From Spirochaetales bacterium Spiro_05 (GTDB lineage Bacteria; Spirochaetota; Spirochaetia; Sphaerochaetales; Sphaerochaetaceae): a DNA stretch of 44,519 nt. The DNA lies in NCBI GenBank assembly GCA_001603115.1, contig LVBG01000026.1, positions 1 through 44,519 of the forward strand, written 5' to 3'. A model generated the notes under the pieces. It ran no database searches, had not been told where the DNA came from, and was given only the letters and a program-made list of their open reading frames with translations. A program made the position numbers and the translations under genes. Below, one piece after another: positions 8,022 through 15,710 of this stretch (positions are counted from its first letter, which is position 1; every line of letters begins with the position of its first letter).

Positions 8022-9164
8022 CTAGAAGAGGAAGGGCTGTGCAAAGGAAACGGGACGCTTATTGTCGGCGAGAACCTTACTCAAATAGGCAGTATCCAGA
8101 TCAAGTTCTGAAACCAGGCGCAGCAAGAGTTCCTCGGGAACGAGATTCTGTTCACAGAAAAGAAATATCAGAGCTTTTTCTGCAATGTTCTGAGGCTTGA
8201 GTGCATTGAAGAAGATTTCCTCATCCTTGCGCCCGCGATACCGCTCGCAAAAGTTCTGGTAGAGCATCGACTGCCTGATATCCTGCTTGAGTGCAAACAG
8301 CTCGGTTTTCAGAGCCTTCTCCTCCCCACGAGCAGCTGCTTCCCCCAGTGGCTTCAGATGGAAGAAGGTATACTCCTTTCCCGGAAGGTAGTGGTGTTCA
8401 TCACAACGGGCAGCATAGTTGGGTTCAAGAGAACTGTCCTTGTGCGAATCACCTCCCACGATGATCAGAGGATCGAAATAGAGCGCCGGACACTCCTTGC
8501 CTTCCACTTGGTAGTAGCGGTAGGTGTAAAATGCATCGTTGATGCAATCAGGATGCTCACAATAGGCGGTCAAGGGAATCACATCGGTTGCAATGTCGAG
8601 CATCAGGCGAGCCGTTGAGTTGAAGAGATCCCTACGGAAGTTGAGGATAAGGGTAGGGAAAATGAACATCACCCCGCGCTCATAGCTATGGTTGCGTACC
8701 ACATAGGCCAGCCGCTCATCAAAGAAAGAAGCCTCATCGATGATGAAGGTACCGACAGCCGGATTGTCGGCAAGCACACGTTCAAGACCGAAGGAGTCCC
8801 GAATCCTGGCAATATTATCCCCACAACTCACGTACCCGCTTCGGTAGCAGAGCGCATCCTCGGGATAGTCGGTAAATCGTGATCCATCAATCTCAGAGCG
8901 TACGAAGAAGACCTTGCGCCGATCCACCTCACCGCTGCTTGTGAGAGCACGCACCTTCTCACCCTTTTTCTGGGCGATTGCTGCATCCCTCCATACCCTG
9001 GCTGCAAACTCAGTTTTGCCCGAACCCATGGGACCGATGAGAAGAACCCTACGTCCGGGCAACGTAAAATCAAAATGGGAGAACGTATCATGCACATCCA
9101 AGGTAGGAAACCCCAGACTCTTGAGAAAATCAGTTCCCCCACTCTTCTGCTCAATTCGCCCCAT
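8022..9164 (-). CDS. Thymidine-kinase-like P-loop protein with C-terminal extension
   Basis: A 380-residue cytoplasmic protein. The P-loop GPMGSGKT (residues 44-51) and the Walker-B-like IIDEASFF (141-148) have the spacing and wording of type-II thymidine kinases (GPMxSGKT, DEAQFF). A later Cys-rich part, CEHPDC and then CDEHH, resembles the zinc site and lasso region. About 110 residues after that are not part of a standard kinase of roughly 190-220 residues, and the middle is longer too. It lies directly downstream of deoC, overlapping it by 14 nt, which fits deoxynucleoside salvage. GAGGGG lies 4 nt before the ATG. It may be a diverged kinase or another P-loop enzyme. Confidence 0.65.
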   Translation of the reverse strand: MGRIEQKSGGTDFLKSLGFPTLDVHDTFSHFDFTLPGRRVLLIGPMGSGKTEFAARVWRDAAIAQKKGEKVRALTSSGEVDRRKVFFVRSEIDGSRFTDYPEDALCYRSGYVSCGDNIARIRDSFGLERVLADNPAVGTFIIDEASFFDERLAYVVRNHSYERGVMFIFPTLILNFRRDLFNSTARLMLDIATDVIPLTAYCEHPDCINDAFYTYRYYQVEGKECPALYFDPLIIVGGDSHKDSSLEPNYAARCDEHHYLPGKEYTFFHLKPLGEAAARGEEKALKTELFALKQDIRQSMLYQNFCERYRGRKDEEIFFNALKPQNIAEKALIFLFCEQNLVPEELLLRLVSELDLDTAYLSKVLADNKRPVSFAQPFLF

Positions 9165-9816
9165 GCTGCCCCTCTACGATGACGATGCCGGCACTAGCCC
9201 CGATTCTGGTAGCCCCTGCATCAATCATCGCCTTCGCATCTGCATAGGTGCGTATGCCGCCGGAGGCTTTGACGCCCATCTCCGGCCCGACAGTCCTTCG
9301 CATCAGCTTGATGTCCTCAACGGTAGCACCGCCGGTGGAGAAACCTGTGGAGGTTTTCACAAAGTCTGCCCCGCTTGCCTTGGCAAGCCTGCAGGCCCGA
9401 ACCTTCTCCTCATCCGTCAGGAGGCACGTTTCGATGATCACTTTCAGGTGAGCACTCCCGCAGGCCGCCTTCACAGCGGTAATATCGTCCTGCACCAAGT
9501 CATCGTCGTGATTCTTCAAATAACCGATGTTGATGACCATATCAATTTCGTCAGCTCCGGCAAGTACCGCCTTCTTTGCTTCATATGCTTTACTCACAGT
9601 GGACATGGCCCCCAAGGGAAATCCAACCACGGTGCACACCAGAACCTCGCTCTTTTCCAGAAGCTTGGCGCATAATTCGACCCAACAGCTGTTAACACAG
9701 ACCGATGCAAAGTGATACTGGTCAGCTTCTTTGCAAATCTGCTCAATTTTGTCTCGAGTCGCATTTGCTGCGAGCACCGTGTGATCGATATACTTGGCGA
9801 TATCATCTTGTTTCAT
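9151..9816 (-). CDS. deoC: Deoxyribose-phosphate aldolase
   Basis: A 221-residue class-I aldolase cleaving 2-deoxyribose-5-phosphate to glyceraldehyde-3-phosphate and acetaldehyde, the last step of deoxynucleoside breakdown. The Schiff-base Lys is in [14 protein letters not shown], and the second active-site Lys is in [14 protein letters not shown]. The N-terminus, [19 protein letters not shown], matches the family. The ATG at 9816 is chosen over 9834 because GGAGG is placed six bases upstream. It is the first gene of a leftward two-gene operon with the thymidine-kinase-like gene. Confidence 0.95.
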   Translation of the reverse strand: MKQDDIAKYIDHTVLAANATRDKIEQICKEADQYHFASVCVNSCWVELCAKLLEKSEVLVCTVVGFPLGAMSTVSKAYEAKKAVLAGADEIDMVINIGYLKNHDDDLVQDDITAVKAACGSAHLKVIIETCLLTDEEKVRACRLAKASGADFVKTSTGFSTGGATVEDIKLMRRTVGPEMGVKASGGIRTYADAKAMIDAGATRIGASAGIVIVEGQHGAN

Positions 9817-9839
9817 TGGCAACCTCCATGGCATCAGGT

Positions 9840-9845
9840 ACTATA
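9840..9845 (-). promoter_or_regulatory. -10 element for the deoC operon
   Basis: On the minus strand TATAGT lies about 24 nt upstream of the deoC ATG, with only a weak -35 candidate (CTGCAA) further upstream. The short leader contains the Shine-Dalgarno sequence. Confidence 0.5.
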
Positions 9846-9896
9846 GCAAGCTTACTCCAAAATTGCAGTGCCTTCAACGAGAATAGTGGTCCGAGC

Positions 9897-9925
9897 TTGA
9901 CGAAGGGGAAAGAGCCCTATACCCT
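9897..9925 (+). promoter_or_regulatory. Leaderless-type promoter of the Nudix operon
   Basis: TTGACG (9897-9902), 17 nt, TACCCT (9920-9925), then six bases to the ATG at 9932. The only purine-rich stretch lies about 25 nt upstream of the ATG, within the promoter spacer, and cannot act as a ribosome-binding site. Confidence 0.55.
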
Positions 9926-9931
9926 AGCACC

Positions 9932-10870
9932 ATGATCCTGAAAACCATCGAACAATACTATACTTGGGCTCTGATCGCCATACTTCTGCTCAATTTCACC
10001 CAGCGGAAAATCCCTGGAACCAACAAGAAGCGGTTCGCCACCATTTATCTGGCCTCCATTCTCCTGCTCTTTGAAGTAGGTGTGGTAACCATCCTCGCCA
10101 GAGGGTGGAATCACAACCTCGCTTGGGGCGTCGCCTTGGTGTGTGTGGCATTGCTCTACTTCTTGAGAGCGAAAGCCCTGCCGTTCCGCCTCCACTGTGT
10201 TGAGTGCAACGCTCGCTTGGATTTCAACCATGTCATCGGCCACGATGACAACCTCTGTCAGTCTTGCTATGACAAAGCACATCCAGAAGAGGCAGCAAAG
10301 CGTGAGGAGAAAGCACAGAAAACGAGCGAGGCCCCTGCAGTTTTGGTGAGCACCGATAAGGATGCTGCCTCGGTTGATGATATCGACTGGGATGTCTGGG
10401 AACCGACGGAAATCTGTGTCATTACGTACCTCTTTCATGGGGATCAAGTTCTGCTCATCGACAAGAAGACTGGGCTTGGAAAGGGCTTGGTCAACGCACC
10501 CGGAGGCCACATCGAGGAGACCGAGACGGCTCTTGAGGCTGCCAAGCGCGAGTTCACCGAAGAGACAGGCCTCTCTGTCGACAACCTGAGGATGGTGGGC
10601 AAGCTCAACTTCCAATTCCGTGATGGGCTTGCAGAGCGTGGGTATGTCTATTTTGCTGATACCTTTGAGGGGGAGATGCAGGAAACCGACGAAGCCAGAC
10701 CCTTCTGGTGCCCGGTCAGTGAAATTCCCTACGACAAGATGTGGGCGGATGACCTGCACTGGCTTCCCCTTGCCATGGAAGGAAAACAGTTCGAGGGCTT
10801 CTTCATCTTCGATGACCAGGTGATGGTGGATAAACGCATTGTCCTGGAAGAGGACGATGAAGAAATCTGA
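9932..10870 (+). CDS. Membrane-anchored Nudix hydrolase, MTH1-like, with zinc-ribbon
   Basis: 312 residues. Three predicted membrane segments (about 10-22, 37-57, 64-80) are followed by a four-cysteine zinc-ribbon-like site (C89, C92, C109, C112), a charged linker, and a Nudix domain with an intact box at residues 192-214 (G-x5-E-x7-REFTEETGL). The C-terminal MWADDLHWLPL and GFFIFDD resemble MTH1 / 8-oxo-dGTP diphosphatases, which clear oxidised purine nucleotides. The membrane-plus-zinc module in front is unusual. It is the first gene of an operon with the aldo/keto reductase (14-nt overlap) and yigZ. An alternative substrate, such as another nucleoside diphosphate derivative, is possible. 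Confidence 0.85.
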   Translation: MILKTIEQYYTWALIAILLLNFTQRKIPGTNKKRFATIYLASILLLFEVGVVTILARGWNHNLAWGVALVCVALLYFLRAKALPFRLHCVECNARLDFNHVIGHDDNLCQSCYDKAHPEEAAKREEKAQKTSEAPAVLVSTDKDAASVDDIDWDVWEPTEICVITYLFHGDQVLLIDKKTGLGKGLVNAPGGHIEETETALEAAKREFTEETGLSVDNLRMVGKLNFQFRDGLAERGYVYFADTFEGEMQETDEARPFWCPVSEIPYDKMWADDLHWLPLAMEGKQFEGFFIFDDQVMVDKRIVLEEDDEEI

Positions 10871-11771
10871 GCTGGGTTTGGGCACCTGGCAGTTCGGACC
10901 CTCCCATGGGTTTTGGACTGAGGCTGCTGAAGAGGCACCCCAAACCTTGATACGGTTTGCCCTTTCTCACCCAATCCGTCACATCGATACTGCCCCTGCC
11001 TACGGCAATGGCCTGAGCGAACAACGCATCGGATCCATCCTTGCCTCCCTTCCCAACCGAGGGGAGCTGCATATTGCTTCAAAATTCATGCCAAAAACAG
11101 TGAAAACTGTCCGACATGATGTAGAGAAGAGCTTGGGAAGGCTGAAAACCAGCTACCTGGACACCCTCTACATGCACTGGCCGAGCAGCAGTGTTCCTCT
11201 CAAGCCTATCCTTGATGCTGCCCTCCAGTTGGTTGAAGAGGGCCTTATTCACACTCTTGGGCTGTGCAATACCCCTCTTTCCTTGCTGGAAACACTGGAG
11301 GATGTGCCGTTCACTACCCTTCAGATTCCCTGCTCGCTGCTTTGGACGAAAGATTTGGAGTCACTGAGAAGCTATGCCAAGCAGCGCTCCATAAAACTGG
11401 TTGGTTACAGCCCACTTGGCTTGGGTCTCTTGGGAGGAAACCATCGGGAGAAACCCAAAGACCAGCGTTCATCCCTCTACGTCTATGACACAGCTGCCTA
11501 TCCCCACTATTTAAAACTTTTGGATACCATCGAGGAACTTGCCTCCAAGAAAGGGTGTTCACCAGCCCAGATTGCGCTTCTGTGGGCACTCCACCAAAAC
11601 TTCTCCACCATCTTGGTAGGAGCACGTTCCACAGCCCAGCTTGCGCAGTCTATCGCCTGTTCTGAGCTTACCCTTGACGAGCAGGAGAAATCGGTGTTGG
11701 ATGAGATGGCAGGACGCTTGGTCTCCCATGCACCCGCATCCTGTGATAATCTGTTCGGATACAGGTGGTAA
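10857..11771 (+). CDS. Aldo/keto reductase
   Basis: A 304-residue NAD(P)H-dependent reductase with the AKR catalytic tetrad: Asp and Tyr in HIDTAPAYGNG, Lys in IASKFM, and His in YMHWPSS. The late segment LVGARSTAQLAQSI is the cofactor-phosphate region. The ATG at 10857 overlaps the end of the Nudix gene and is preceded by GGAAGAGG; the upstream ATG at 10839 lies inside the Nudix gene without a good ribosome-binding site. The physiological carbonyl substrate cannot be told. Confidence 0.93.
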   Translation: MKKSELGLGTWQFGPSHGFWTEAAEEAPQTLIRFALSHPIRHIDTAPAYGNGLSEQRIGSILASLPNRGELHIASKFMPKTVKTVRHDVEKSLGRLKTSYLDTLYMHWPSSSVPLKPILDAALQLVEEGLIHTLGLCNTPLSLLETLEDVPFTTLQIPCSLLWTKDLESLRSYAKQRSIKLVGYSPLGLGLLGGNHREKPKDQRSSLYVYDTAAYPHYLKLLDTIEELASKKGCSPAQIALLWALHQNFSTILVGARSTAQLAQSIACSELTLDEQEKSVLDEMAGRLVSHAPASCDNLFGYRW

Positions 11772-11772
11772 C

Positions 11773-12372
11773 ATGCGTCTTTTGCTTGAGCAATGCGAAT
11801 GCGAATTGGAAGTGCGGAAATCGCGCTTCATCGCCATCGCCATCCCCATCACAGCCCTCTCCGAAATCAAGGACCTGGTCACCCAGACCCGTTCTCTTCA
11901 TGCAGGGGCTCATCATGTGGTACATGCAGCAGTGCTGGGAGAACGGGCAGATATCCATAGTTACAGTGATGACCATGAACCCAAAAATACGGCAGGGCGT
12001 CCAGCCTTTGAAGTCCTCAAAGGCAGCGGCATAACCAACATACTGGTCCTGGTGGTACGATACTTCGGAGGCACGTTGCTGGGAACCGGGGGTTTGGTGA
12101 AAGCCTACGGGGACAGTGTCAAGGAAGTGCTGAAATTGGTGAAGACAGAGGCCTTGATAGAGAAGTCAGGTTTTTCGATGACGATTCCCTATAACCTCTA
12201 TGATATCGTTAGGAAACGTCTTCTCGAAATGGAGGCGACTATCGACCATGAAGCATTCACCACCGATATCACCTTACAAGGAAATCTTCCTTCTGAGGGG
12301 AAGGATGCGCTTGCTGCCTATCTCACCGAATGCTCCAATGGGAGTTGTACGGTCCAGTTCAGCGATGTGTGA
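11773..12372 (+). CDS. yigZ: YigZ/IMPACT family protein
   Basis: A 199-residue protein of the UPF0029/IMPACT family. The hallmark segments are HHVVHAAVLG, SDDHEPKNTAGRPAFEVL and LVVRYFGGTLLGTGGLVKAY, followed by a smaller C-terminal alpha/beta domain. Bacterial YigZ is related to eukaryotic IMPACT, a Gcn2 regulator; its bacterial role is poorly defined. The ATG at 11773 is one base after the AKR stop and preceded by AGGTGG. It is the last gene of the rightward operon and overlaps the convergent M28 gene by 14 nt. Confidence 0.93.
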   Translation: MRLLLEQCECELEVRKSRFIAIAIPITALSEIKDLVTQTRSLHAGAHHVVHAAVLGERADIHSYSDDHEPKNTAGRPAFEVLKGSGITNILVLVVRYFGGTLLGTGGLVKAYGDSVKEVLKLVKTEALIEKSGFSMTIPYNLYDIVRKRLLEMEATIDHEAFTTDITLQGNLPSEGKDALAAYLTECSNGSCTVQFSDV

Positions 12373-13759
12373 GTTTTGAGAAGGTCAGCTTTGGATCACT
12401 CTCCTCTTCCTTCTGTTTTTCCTGCTTTGGATGTTCTGGTTCCCAGAGTCTTTTTTGGTCGACCAGTTCCACAAGCCGTATCGCAACAGACAAGGCCATC
12501 TCCACCGACTTCGGGTCAATGGATGCCACAGTATCGTCTTCGGTGTGATAGACTGCAGGCTTTGTCCGGTCATCCCACCCTACCGAGGTGAGGGTACAGG
12601 CTCTCAGGTTCGCTCTGCTGGCTTCTGCAGCATCGGTACCTCCGCTGAGGCGCGGTATGGACTCACAGGTTGCTGCATAGCCCATGGATTGGGCTATCTC
12701 AGCACAGCGACGGGCGAGAGGAGCATCCAAAGGCTGATGACCATTCACATCCCGTTCCAAAAAGGTGAGCTTATCGCTGTGATACATGCTGTCGAAGTTC
12801 AGTACCAAGGCCGATTCGAAATTCAATCCGTTCTGCTCATACCAAGCACGTGAGCCACGCAACCCCATCTCCTCTGCATCGAAAGAGCAGAAGACAAGGC
12901 GCGTATTGGCCAAGGGAGCGTTGCAGGAACGCTTCCAATGAAAGTAACGAGCCAACTGGATGACAATGCCTACCGATACCAAGTTATCCCCAGCTCCCGG
13001 CGATCCTGTTTTTGCGTGAAAGTTCCAAAGACTGAGAAGCAAAGGAGAGGAGAAGAGAAACAGCAGAAGCAGGATGAGGCTTGCGATTGAGGGGACATTG
13101 GGCACAAGCAAGAGCCCGCCAACCAGTTCGGAGAGTATCTGAACCATCGAAAGCAATCCGCTGCCTAGAAAGAGAAAGACAGGAAGTCCTACCTTTTTTG
13201 CATAGGTAAGCCGATCGAGTTTGTTGTAGGTGAATAAGGGTGCACTGTCATGATGACTGGTAAAAAGGAGGGTTTGCTCCACAGGCCCTTTGGGTTGGAG
13301 TACTGCATGAACATTCACCCCCTTCTCCCGTTTCAGGAACCGTACGGGAATGGGTTTGTAGAGATACAGCTCTTTTCCTGCGTACCAGAAGTAGAGCAAG
13401 AACAGCGCCAAGGAGAGATAGGGAAGACCTACCAGCTGAAAAACAACGAGTACCGGATAGAGTATGACAGCTACTTTCAGCGGAAGAGCATGAACCCCCG
13501 ATTCAAGCTCAAATGAGCTTTGCTCCGCCGTATCACAGAACGCGGCCAATTCCTTCTCTATCTCAGCTGCGGCGAGGCGGGAACTCTCACTGCCCGCAAG
13601 CCTTGGTCCGATGCCATCGATGATGCGTGAGGTGAATGCGAGTGCAAGAGAAGCGAGACGCCCTGCCTTCAGGGTCTCGATTTTTTGTGTTCGATGCGCT
13701 GCCTGCGCCCCGGTCAGGGTGGGCGGTTTGGGACGTTTATGGAAGAGAGGAATCCTCAT
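12359..13759 (-). CDS. Membrane-bound M28 family zinc aminopeptidase
   Basis: 466 residues. The M28 metal site is complete: LLFTSHHDSAP (His/Asp), GAGDNLVSVGI (Asp), CSFDAEEMGLRGS (Glu pair), LNFDSMYHSD (Asp) and VYHTEDDTV (His). Two hydrophobic clusters, around residues 100-135 and 190-250, supply several membrane segments, one of them inside the peptidase fold before the DNLVS motif. It probably trims peptides at the membrane. The open frame continues upstream through tRNA-Ser, so the start must be internal. I choose the ATG at 13759, placed 9 nt after a strong promoter, with no Shine-Dalgarno. Confidence 0.85.
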   Translation of the reverse strand: MRIPLFHKRPKPPTLTGAQAAHRTQKIETLKAGRLASLALAFTSRIIDGIGPRLAGSESSRLAAAEIEKELAAFCDTAEQSSFELESGVHALPLKVAVILYPVLVVFQLVGLPYLSLALFLLYFWYAGKELYLYKPIPVRFLKREKGVNVHAVLQPKGPVEQTLLFTSHHDSAPLFTYNKLDRLTYAKKVGLPVFLFLGSGLLSMVQILSELVGGLLLVPNVPSIASLILLLLFLFSSPLLLSLWNFHAKTGSPGAGDNLVSVGIVIQLARYFHWKRSCNAPLANTRLVFCSFDAEEMGLRGSRAWYEQNGLNFESALVLNFDSMYHSDKLTFLERDVNGHQPLDAPLARRCAEIAQSMGYAATCESIPRLSGGTDAAEASRANLRACTLTSVGWDDRTKPAVYHTEDDTVASIDPKSVEMALSVAIRLVELVDQKRLWEPEHPKQEKQKEEESDPKLTFSKLTHR

Positions 13760-13768
13760 GATCGTTCC

Positions 13769-13797
13769 ATGATGACAAGAGAGGGTTGCACTGTCAA
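13769..13797 (-). promoter_or_regulatory. Near-leaderless promoter of the M28 gene
   Basis: On the minus strand a consensus TTGACA (13797-13792), 17 nt, CATCAT (13774-13769), and nine bases to the ATG at 13759. Transcription would start within about 3 nt of the start codon. Confidence 0.6.
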
Positions 13798-13838
13798 GAA
13801 ATACCCGTGCGCTCATAGGTTTTCTCTCATGGAGGTTA

Positions 13839-13867
13839 TTGACAAAGATGGAGGCACTTACTATAGT
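13839..13867 (+). promoter_or_regulatory. Strong promoter of the tRNA/SRP RNA operon
   Basis: A consensus -35 TTGACA (13839-13844), a 17-nt spacer and TATAGT (13862-13867). The first tRNA begins about 60 nt downstream. No comparable promoter is seen between the following RNA genes, so all are probably co-transcribed. Confidence 0.85.
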
Positions 13868-13926
13868 GAAAACCCGATTGATAGCTAAGCAACCTAGAAT
13901 CGCGTGGCTTATTGTCATGTCTTTTT

Positions 13927-14011
13927 GGAGAGATGTCCGAGCGGTCGAAGGAGGCGGTCTTGAAAACCGTTGAGGCGAAAGTCTCCGAGGGTTCGAATCC
14001 CCCTCTCTCCG
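13927..14011 (+). tRNA. tRNA-Ser(UGA)
   Basis: An 85-nt class-II tRNA with acceptor GGAGAGA/TCTCTCC and discriminator G. The anticodon loop CTTGAAA gives anticodon TGA. A serine-type variable arm and a T-arm with GTTCGAATC are present. No CCA is encoded. Confidence 0.96.
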
Positions 14012-14049
14012 TTCTTGCATCAGCAAGGTGAAATCGTTTTTTTTGAGTT

Positions 14050-14136
14050 GGAGAGGTGCGAGAGTGGCCGAATCGGGCTCCCTGCTAAGGAGTTGACCTG
14101 GTAACGGGTCCGGGGGTTCGAATCCCCCCCTCTCCG
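14050..14136 (+). tRNA. tRNA-Ser(GCU)
   Basis: An 87-nt class-II tRNA with acceptor GGAGAGG/CCTCTCC and discriminator G. The anticodon loop CTGCTAA gives anticodon GCT. A long variable arm and GTTCGAATC in the T-arm are present. No CCA is encoded. Confidence 0.96.
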
Positions 14137-14157
14137 TTCTGTTTTTTTACAGTATTT

Positions 14158-14231
14158 GAGACCATAGCTCAGCTGGATAGAGCATCAGTTTGCGGAACTG
14201 AGGGTCGGAGGTTCGAATCCTCTTGGTCTCA
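14158..14231 (+). tRNA. tRNA-Arg(GCG)
   Basis: A 74-nt class-I tRNA: acceptor GAGACCA/TGGTCTC with discriminator A, D-arm GCTC/GAGC with the arginine identity base A20 after GG, anticodon stem TCAGT/ACTGA and loop TTGCGGA. The anticodon is therefore GCG, which reads CGC and CGU through G34. Most bacteria instead use ACG modified to inosine. Confidence 0.93.
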
Positions 14232-14263
14232 TAGTGCATTATGTATAGCGGTCATAATCACCG

Positions 14264-14351
14264 GGAGAGATGTCCGAGTGGTCGAAGGAGACGGACTCGA
14301 AATCCGTTGTACCGTCTGACGGTACCGAGGGTTCGAATCCCTCTCTCTCCG
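14264..14351 (+). tRNA. tRNA-Ser(CGA)
   Basis: An 88-nt class-II tRNA with acceptor GGAGAGA/TCTCTCC and discriminator G. The anticodon loop CTCGAAA gives anticodon CGA. The long variable arm TACCGTCTGACGGTA is a clear hairpin. No CCA is encoded. Confidence 0.96.
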
Positions 14352-14397
14352 ATAGCTTGGCTATTTTTTTGGTTTCATCCGCTGTAATCACACCTTT

Positions 14398-14482
14398 GGA
14401 GAGGTGTCCGAGTGGTCGATGGTGCACGCTTGGAAGGCGTGTGTGCTGAAAGGCACCGGGGGTTCGAATCCCCCCCTCTCCG
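14398..14482 (+). tRNA. tRNA-Ser(GGA)
   Basis: An 85-nt class-II tRNA with acceptor GGAGAGG/CCTCTCC and discriminator G. The anticodon loop TTGGAAG gives anticodon GGA. With the three others it completes a full set of serine isoacceptors in under 600 bp. Confidence 0.96.
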
Positions 14483-14487
14483 TTTTG

Positions 14488-14600
14488 TTCCCAGTCAACA
14501 GATTCTGTGCTATGGACGTTCACCCAACCCCGTCAGGACCGGAAGGTAGCAGCGGTAAGTGAATTGTTCATGAGACACAGGCGATTTGTTGGCTGGGTTC
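14488..14600 (+). ncRNA. ffs: Small bacterial signal recognition particle RNA
   Basis: The invariant apical domain is present: GTCAGGACCGGAAGG followed by TAGCAGC, with the GGAA tetraloop and the asymmetric internal loop bound by Ffh. A distal closing stem pairs CCCAGTCAACA (14490-14500) with TGTTGGCTGGG (14587-14597), giving a single-hairpin RNA of about 110 nt without an Alu domain. It follows the last tRNA after a few bases and probably shares its transcript. Exact ends are estimated. Confidence 0.88.
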
Positions 14601-14602
14601 TT

Positions 14603-15463
14603 TTATCGGCGTTTGTTTGCGTACATCGCACGATCGGCATGTTGAACCATCTGCTCAAGAGCCATCAGGGTTTTACCCTCTCGGGATGAACACCCGACGG
14701 TCACCTCAATCGTGAACGGAAGAGCATTTGTGCGCGAAATCTCAACCAAAGACTGTTTGAACCGATCGGTGAGTATATCAATCGTGCCTATCGGAGCATC
14801 GAGGGCCAACACCAAAAACTCATCACCACCCCAACGTGCAATGATATCTGTTGAGCGAAAGCTTGAGCGCAGGGTTTTAGCCACGAGACGGAGCACTCTG
14901 TCTCCCTCTCCATGGCCAAAAGTATCGTTGATGACCTTGAATGCATCGATGTCGATGCTGAGCATGATAACCTCAGTATTAAGCCTTTGACAGTGCCTCA
15001 ACTCTTGTTCTGCCATTATCTTGAATCCCCTACGGTTGTATAGGCCGGTCAGTTCATCGGTAAGTGCTTGGAACAAGAGATCTTCCTGCATCGCCTTATA
15101 GCTGGTGATATCACGAACCACCAGGAAGGCACCTTCTTCGGTGATGGTATTCACTGCCCGTAATTCAATCCATTGCTGGTGTGAGTCACAACCAGCCATC
15201 CGAACCTGTACTACGGTTTTCCCAAATTCAGGATGCATCATCCTGCCAAGGAAGTCCTCCAGCGAAGAACGATCATCCTCATGGATGAAGGGCAGGAGCG
15301 AAGCATTCTTGATTTCTTCGGTGTTTTTGAAGCAGAACAGCGTGGCAAAACTTCTATTCCCATAGAATAAGGAACCTTGGGTATCGGAGAAACAGACTCC
15401 ATCCGGAAGGTTTTCCACTAAGGCTTTGCATTTTGCAGCAAGAGAATCTCCTCTCATAGGCAT
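14603..15463 (-). CDS. Diguanylate cyclase with N-terminal PAS domain
   Basis: 286 residues with no membrane segment, so a cytoplasmic sensor. A PAS-like domain (about residues 10-125, DGVCFSDTQGSLFYGNRSF) precedes a GGDEF domain beginning DELTGLYNRRGF. The active loop WGGDEF is intact, so it should make cyclic di-GMP from GTP. No RxxD inhibitory site is obvious five residues before the GG motif. The ATG at 15463 is preferred over 15484 because AAGAGG lies five bases upstream. Its stop codon is almost on the 3' end of ffs, which is transcribed towards it. Confidence 0.9.
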   Translation of the reverse strand: MPMRGDSLAAKCKALVENLPDGVCFSDTQGSLFYGNRSFATLFCFKNTEEIKNASLLPFIHEDDRSSLEDFLGRMMHPEFGKTVVQVRMAGCDSHQQWIELRAVNTITEEGAFLVVRDITSYKAMQEDLLFQALTDELTGLYNRRGFKIMAEQELRHCQRLNTEVIMLSIDIDAFKVINDTFGHGEGDRVLRLVAKTLRSSFRSTDIIARWGGDEFLVLALDAPIGTIDILTDRFKQSLVEISRTNALPFTIEVTVGCSSREGKTLMALEQMVQHADRAMYANKRR

Positions 15464-15569
15464 CTTGGCCTCTTTTGGGAACATGATGATTCTTGCAAGC
15501 TCAACTTTGAAAGCACACTGCTACAGATAGTAAAACAGCTGGATTTCGAATGCAAGCAAAAGAAGGGAT

Positions 15570-15629
15570 ATTATAAGACATTCTCTTACAAGTAGTTAAT
15601 TTGTCTTATTTTAAAAGACAAAATAATAC
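15570..15629. promoter_or_regulatory. AT-rich divergent control region with repeated TGTCTTAT half-sites
   Basis: The 247-bp gap between the divergent cyclase and lipoprotein genes carries a leftward TATAAT (15575-15570). A dyad TTGTCTT (15601-15607) - 7 nt - AAGACAA (15615-15621) lies nearby, and a further inverted half-site ATAAGACA (15573-15580) overlaps the leftward -10. This arrangement suggests a regulator binding between or on both promoters. No regulator gene is adjacent. The rest of the gap shows nothing clear. Confidence 0.4.
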
Positions 15630-15710
15630 CGACTCCAAGAAATCAAGCGGTTTCCCATTGTCAATTTCATCCATGTCGAGGATACTGCAAGTGGAGACGG
15701 ACAAAGGGAA

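Noticed and set aside
13760-14026. Upstream extension of the M28 peptidase frame through tRNA-Ser
   Set aside because: The extension is the complement of a tRNA gene and its promoter. The true start must lie at or below 13759.
14239-14523. 94-codon leftward frame with RTPGAFQHTRLPSVHHRPLG-like sequence
   Set aside because: This is the translated complement of serine tRNA genes, a common false annotation.
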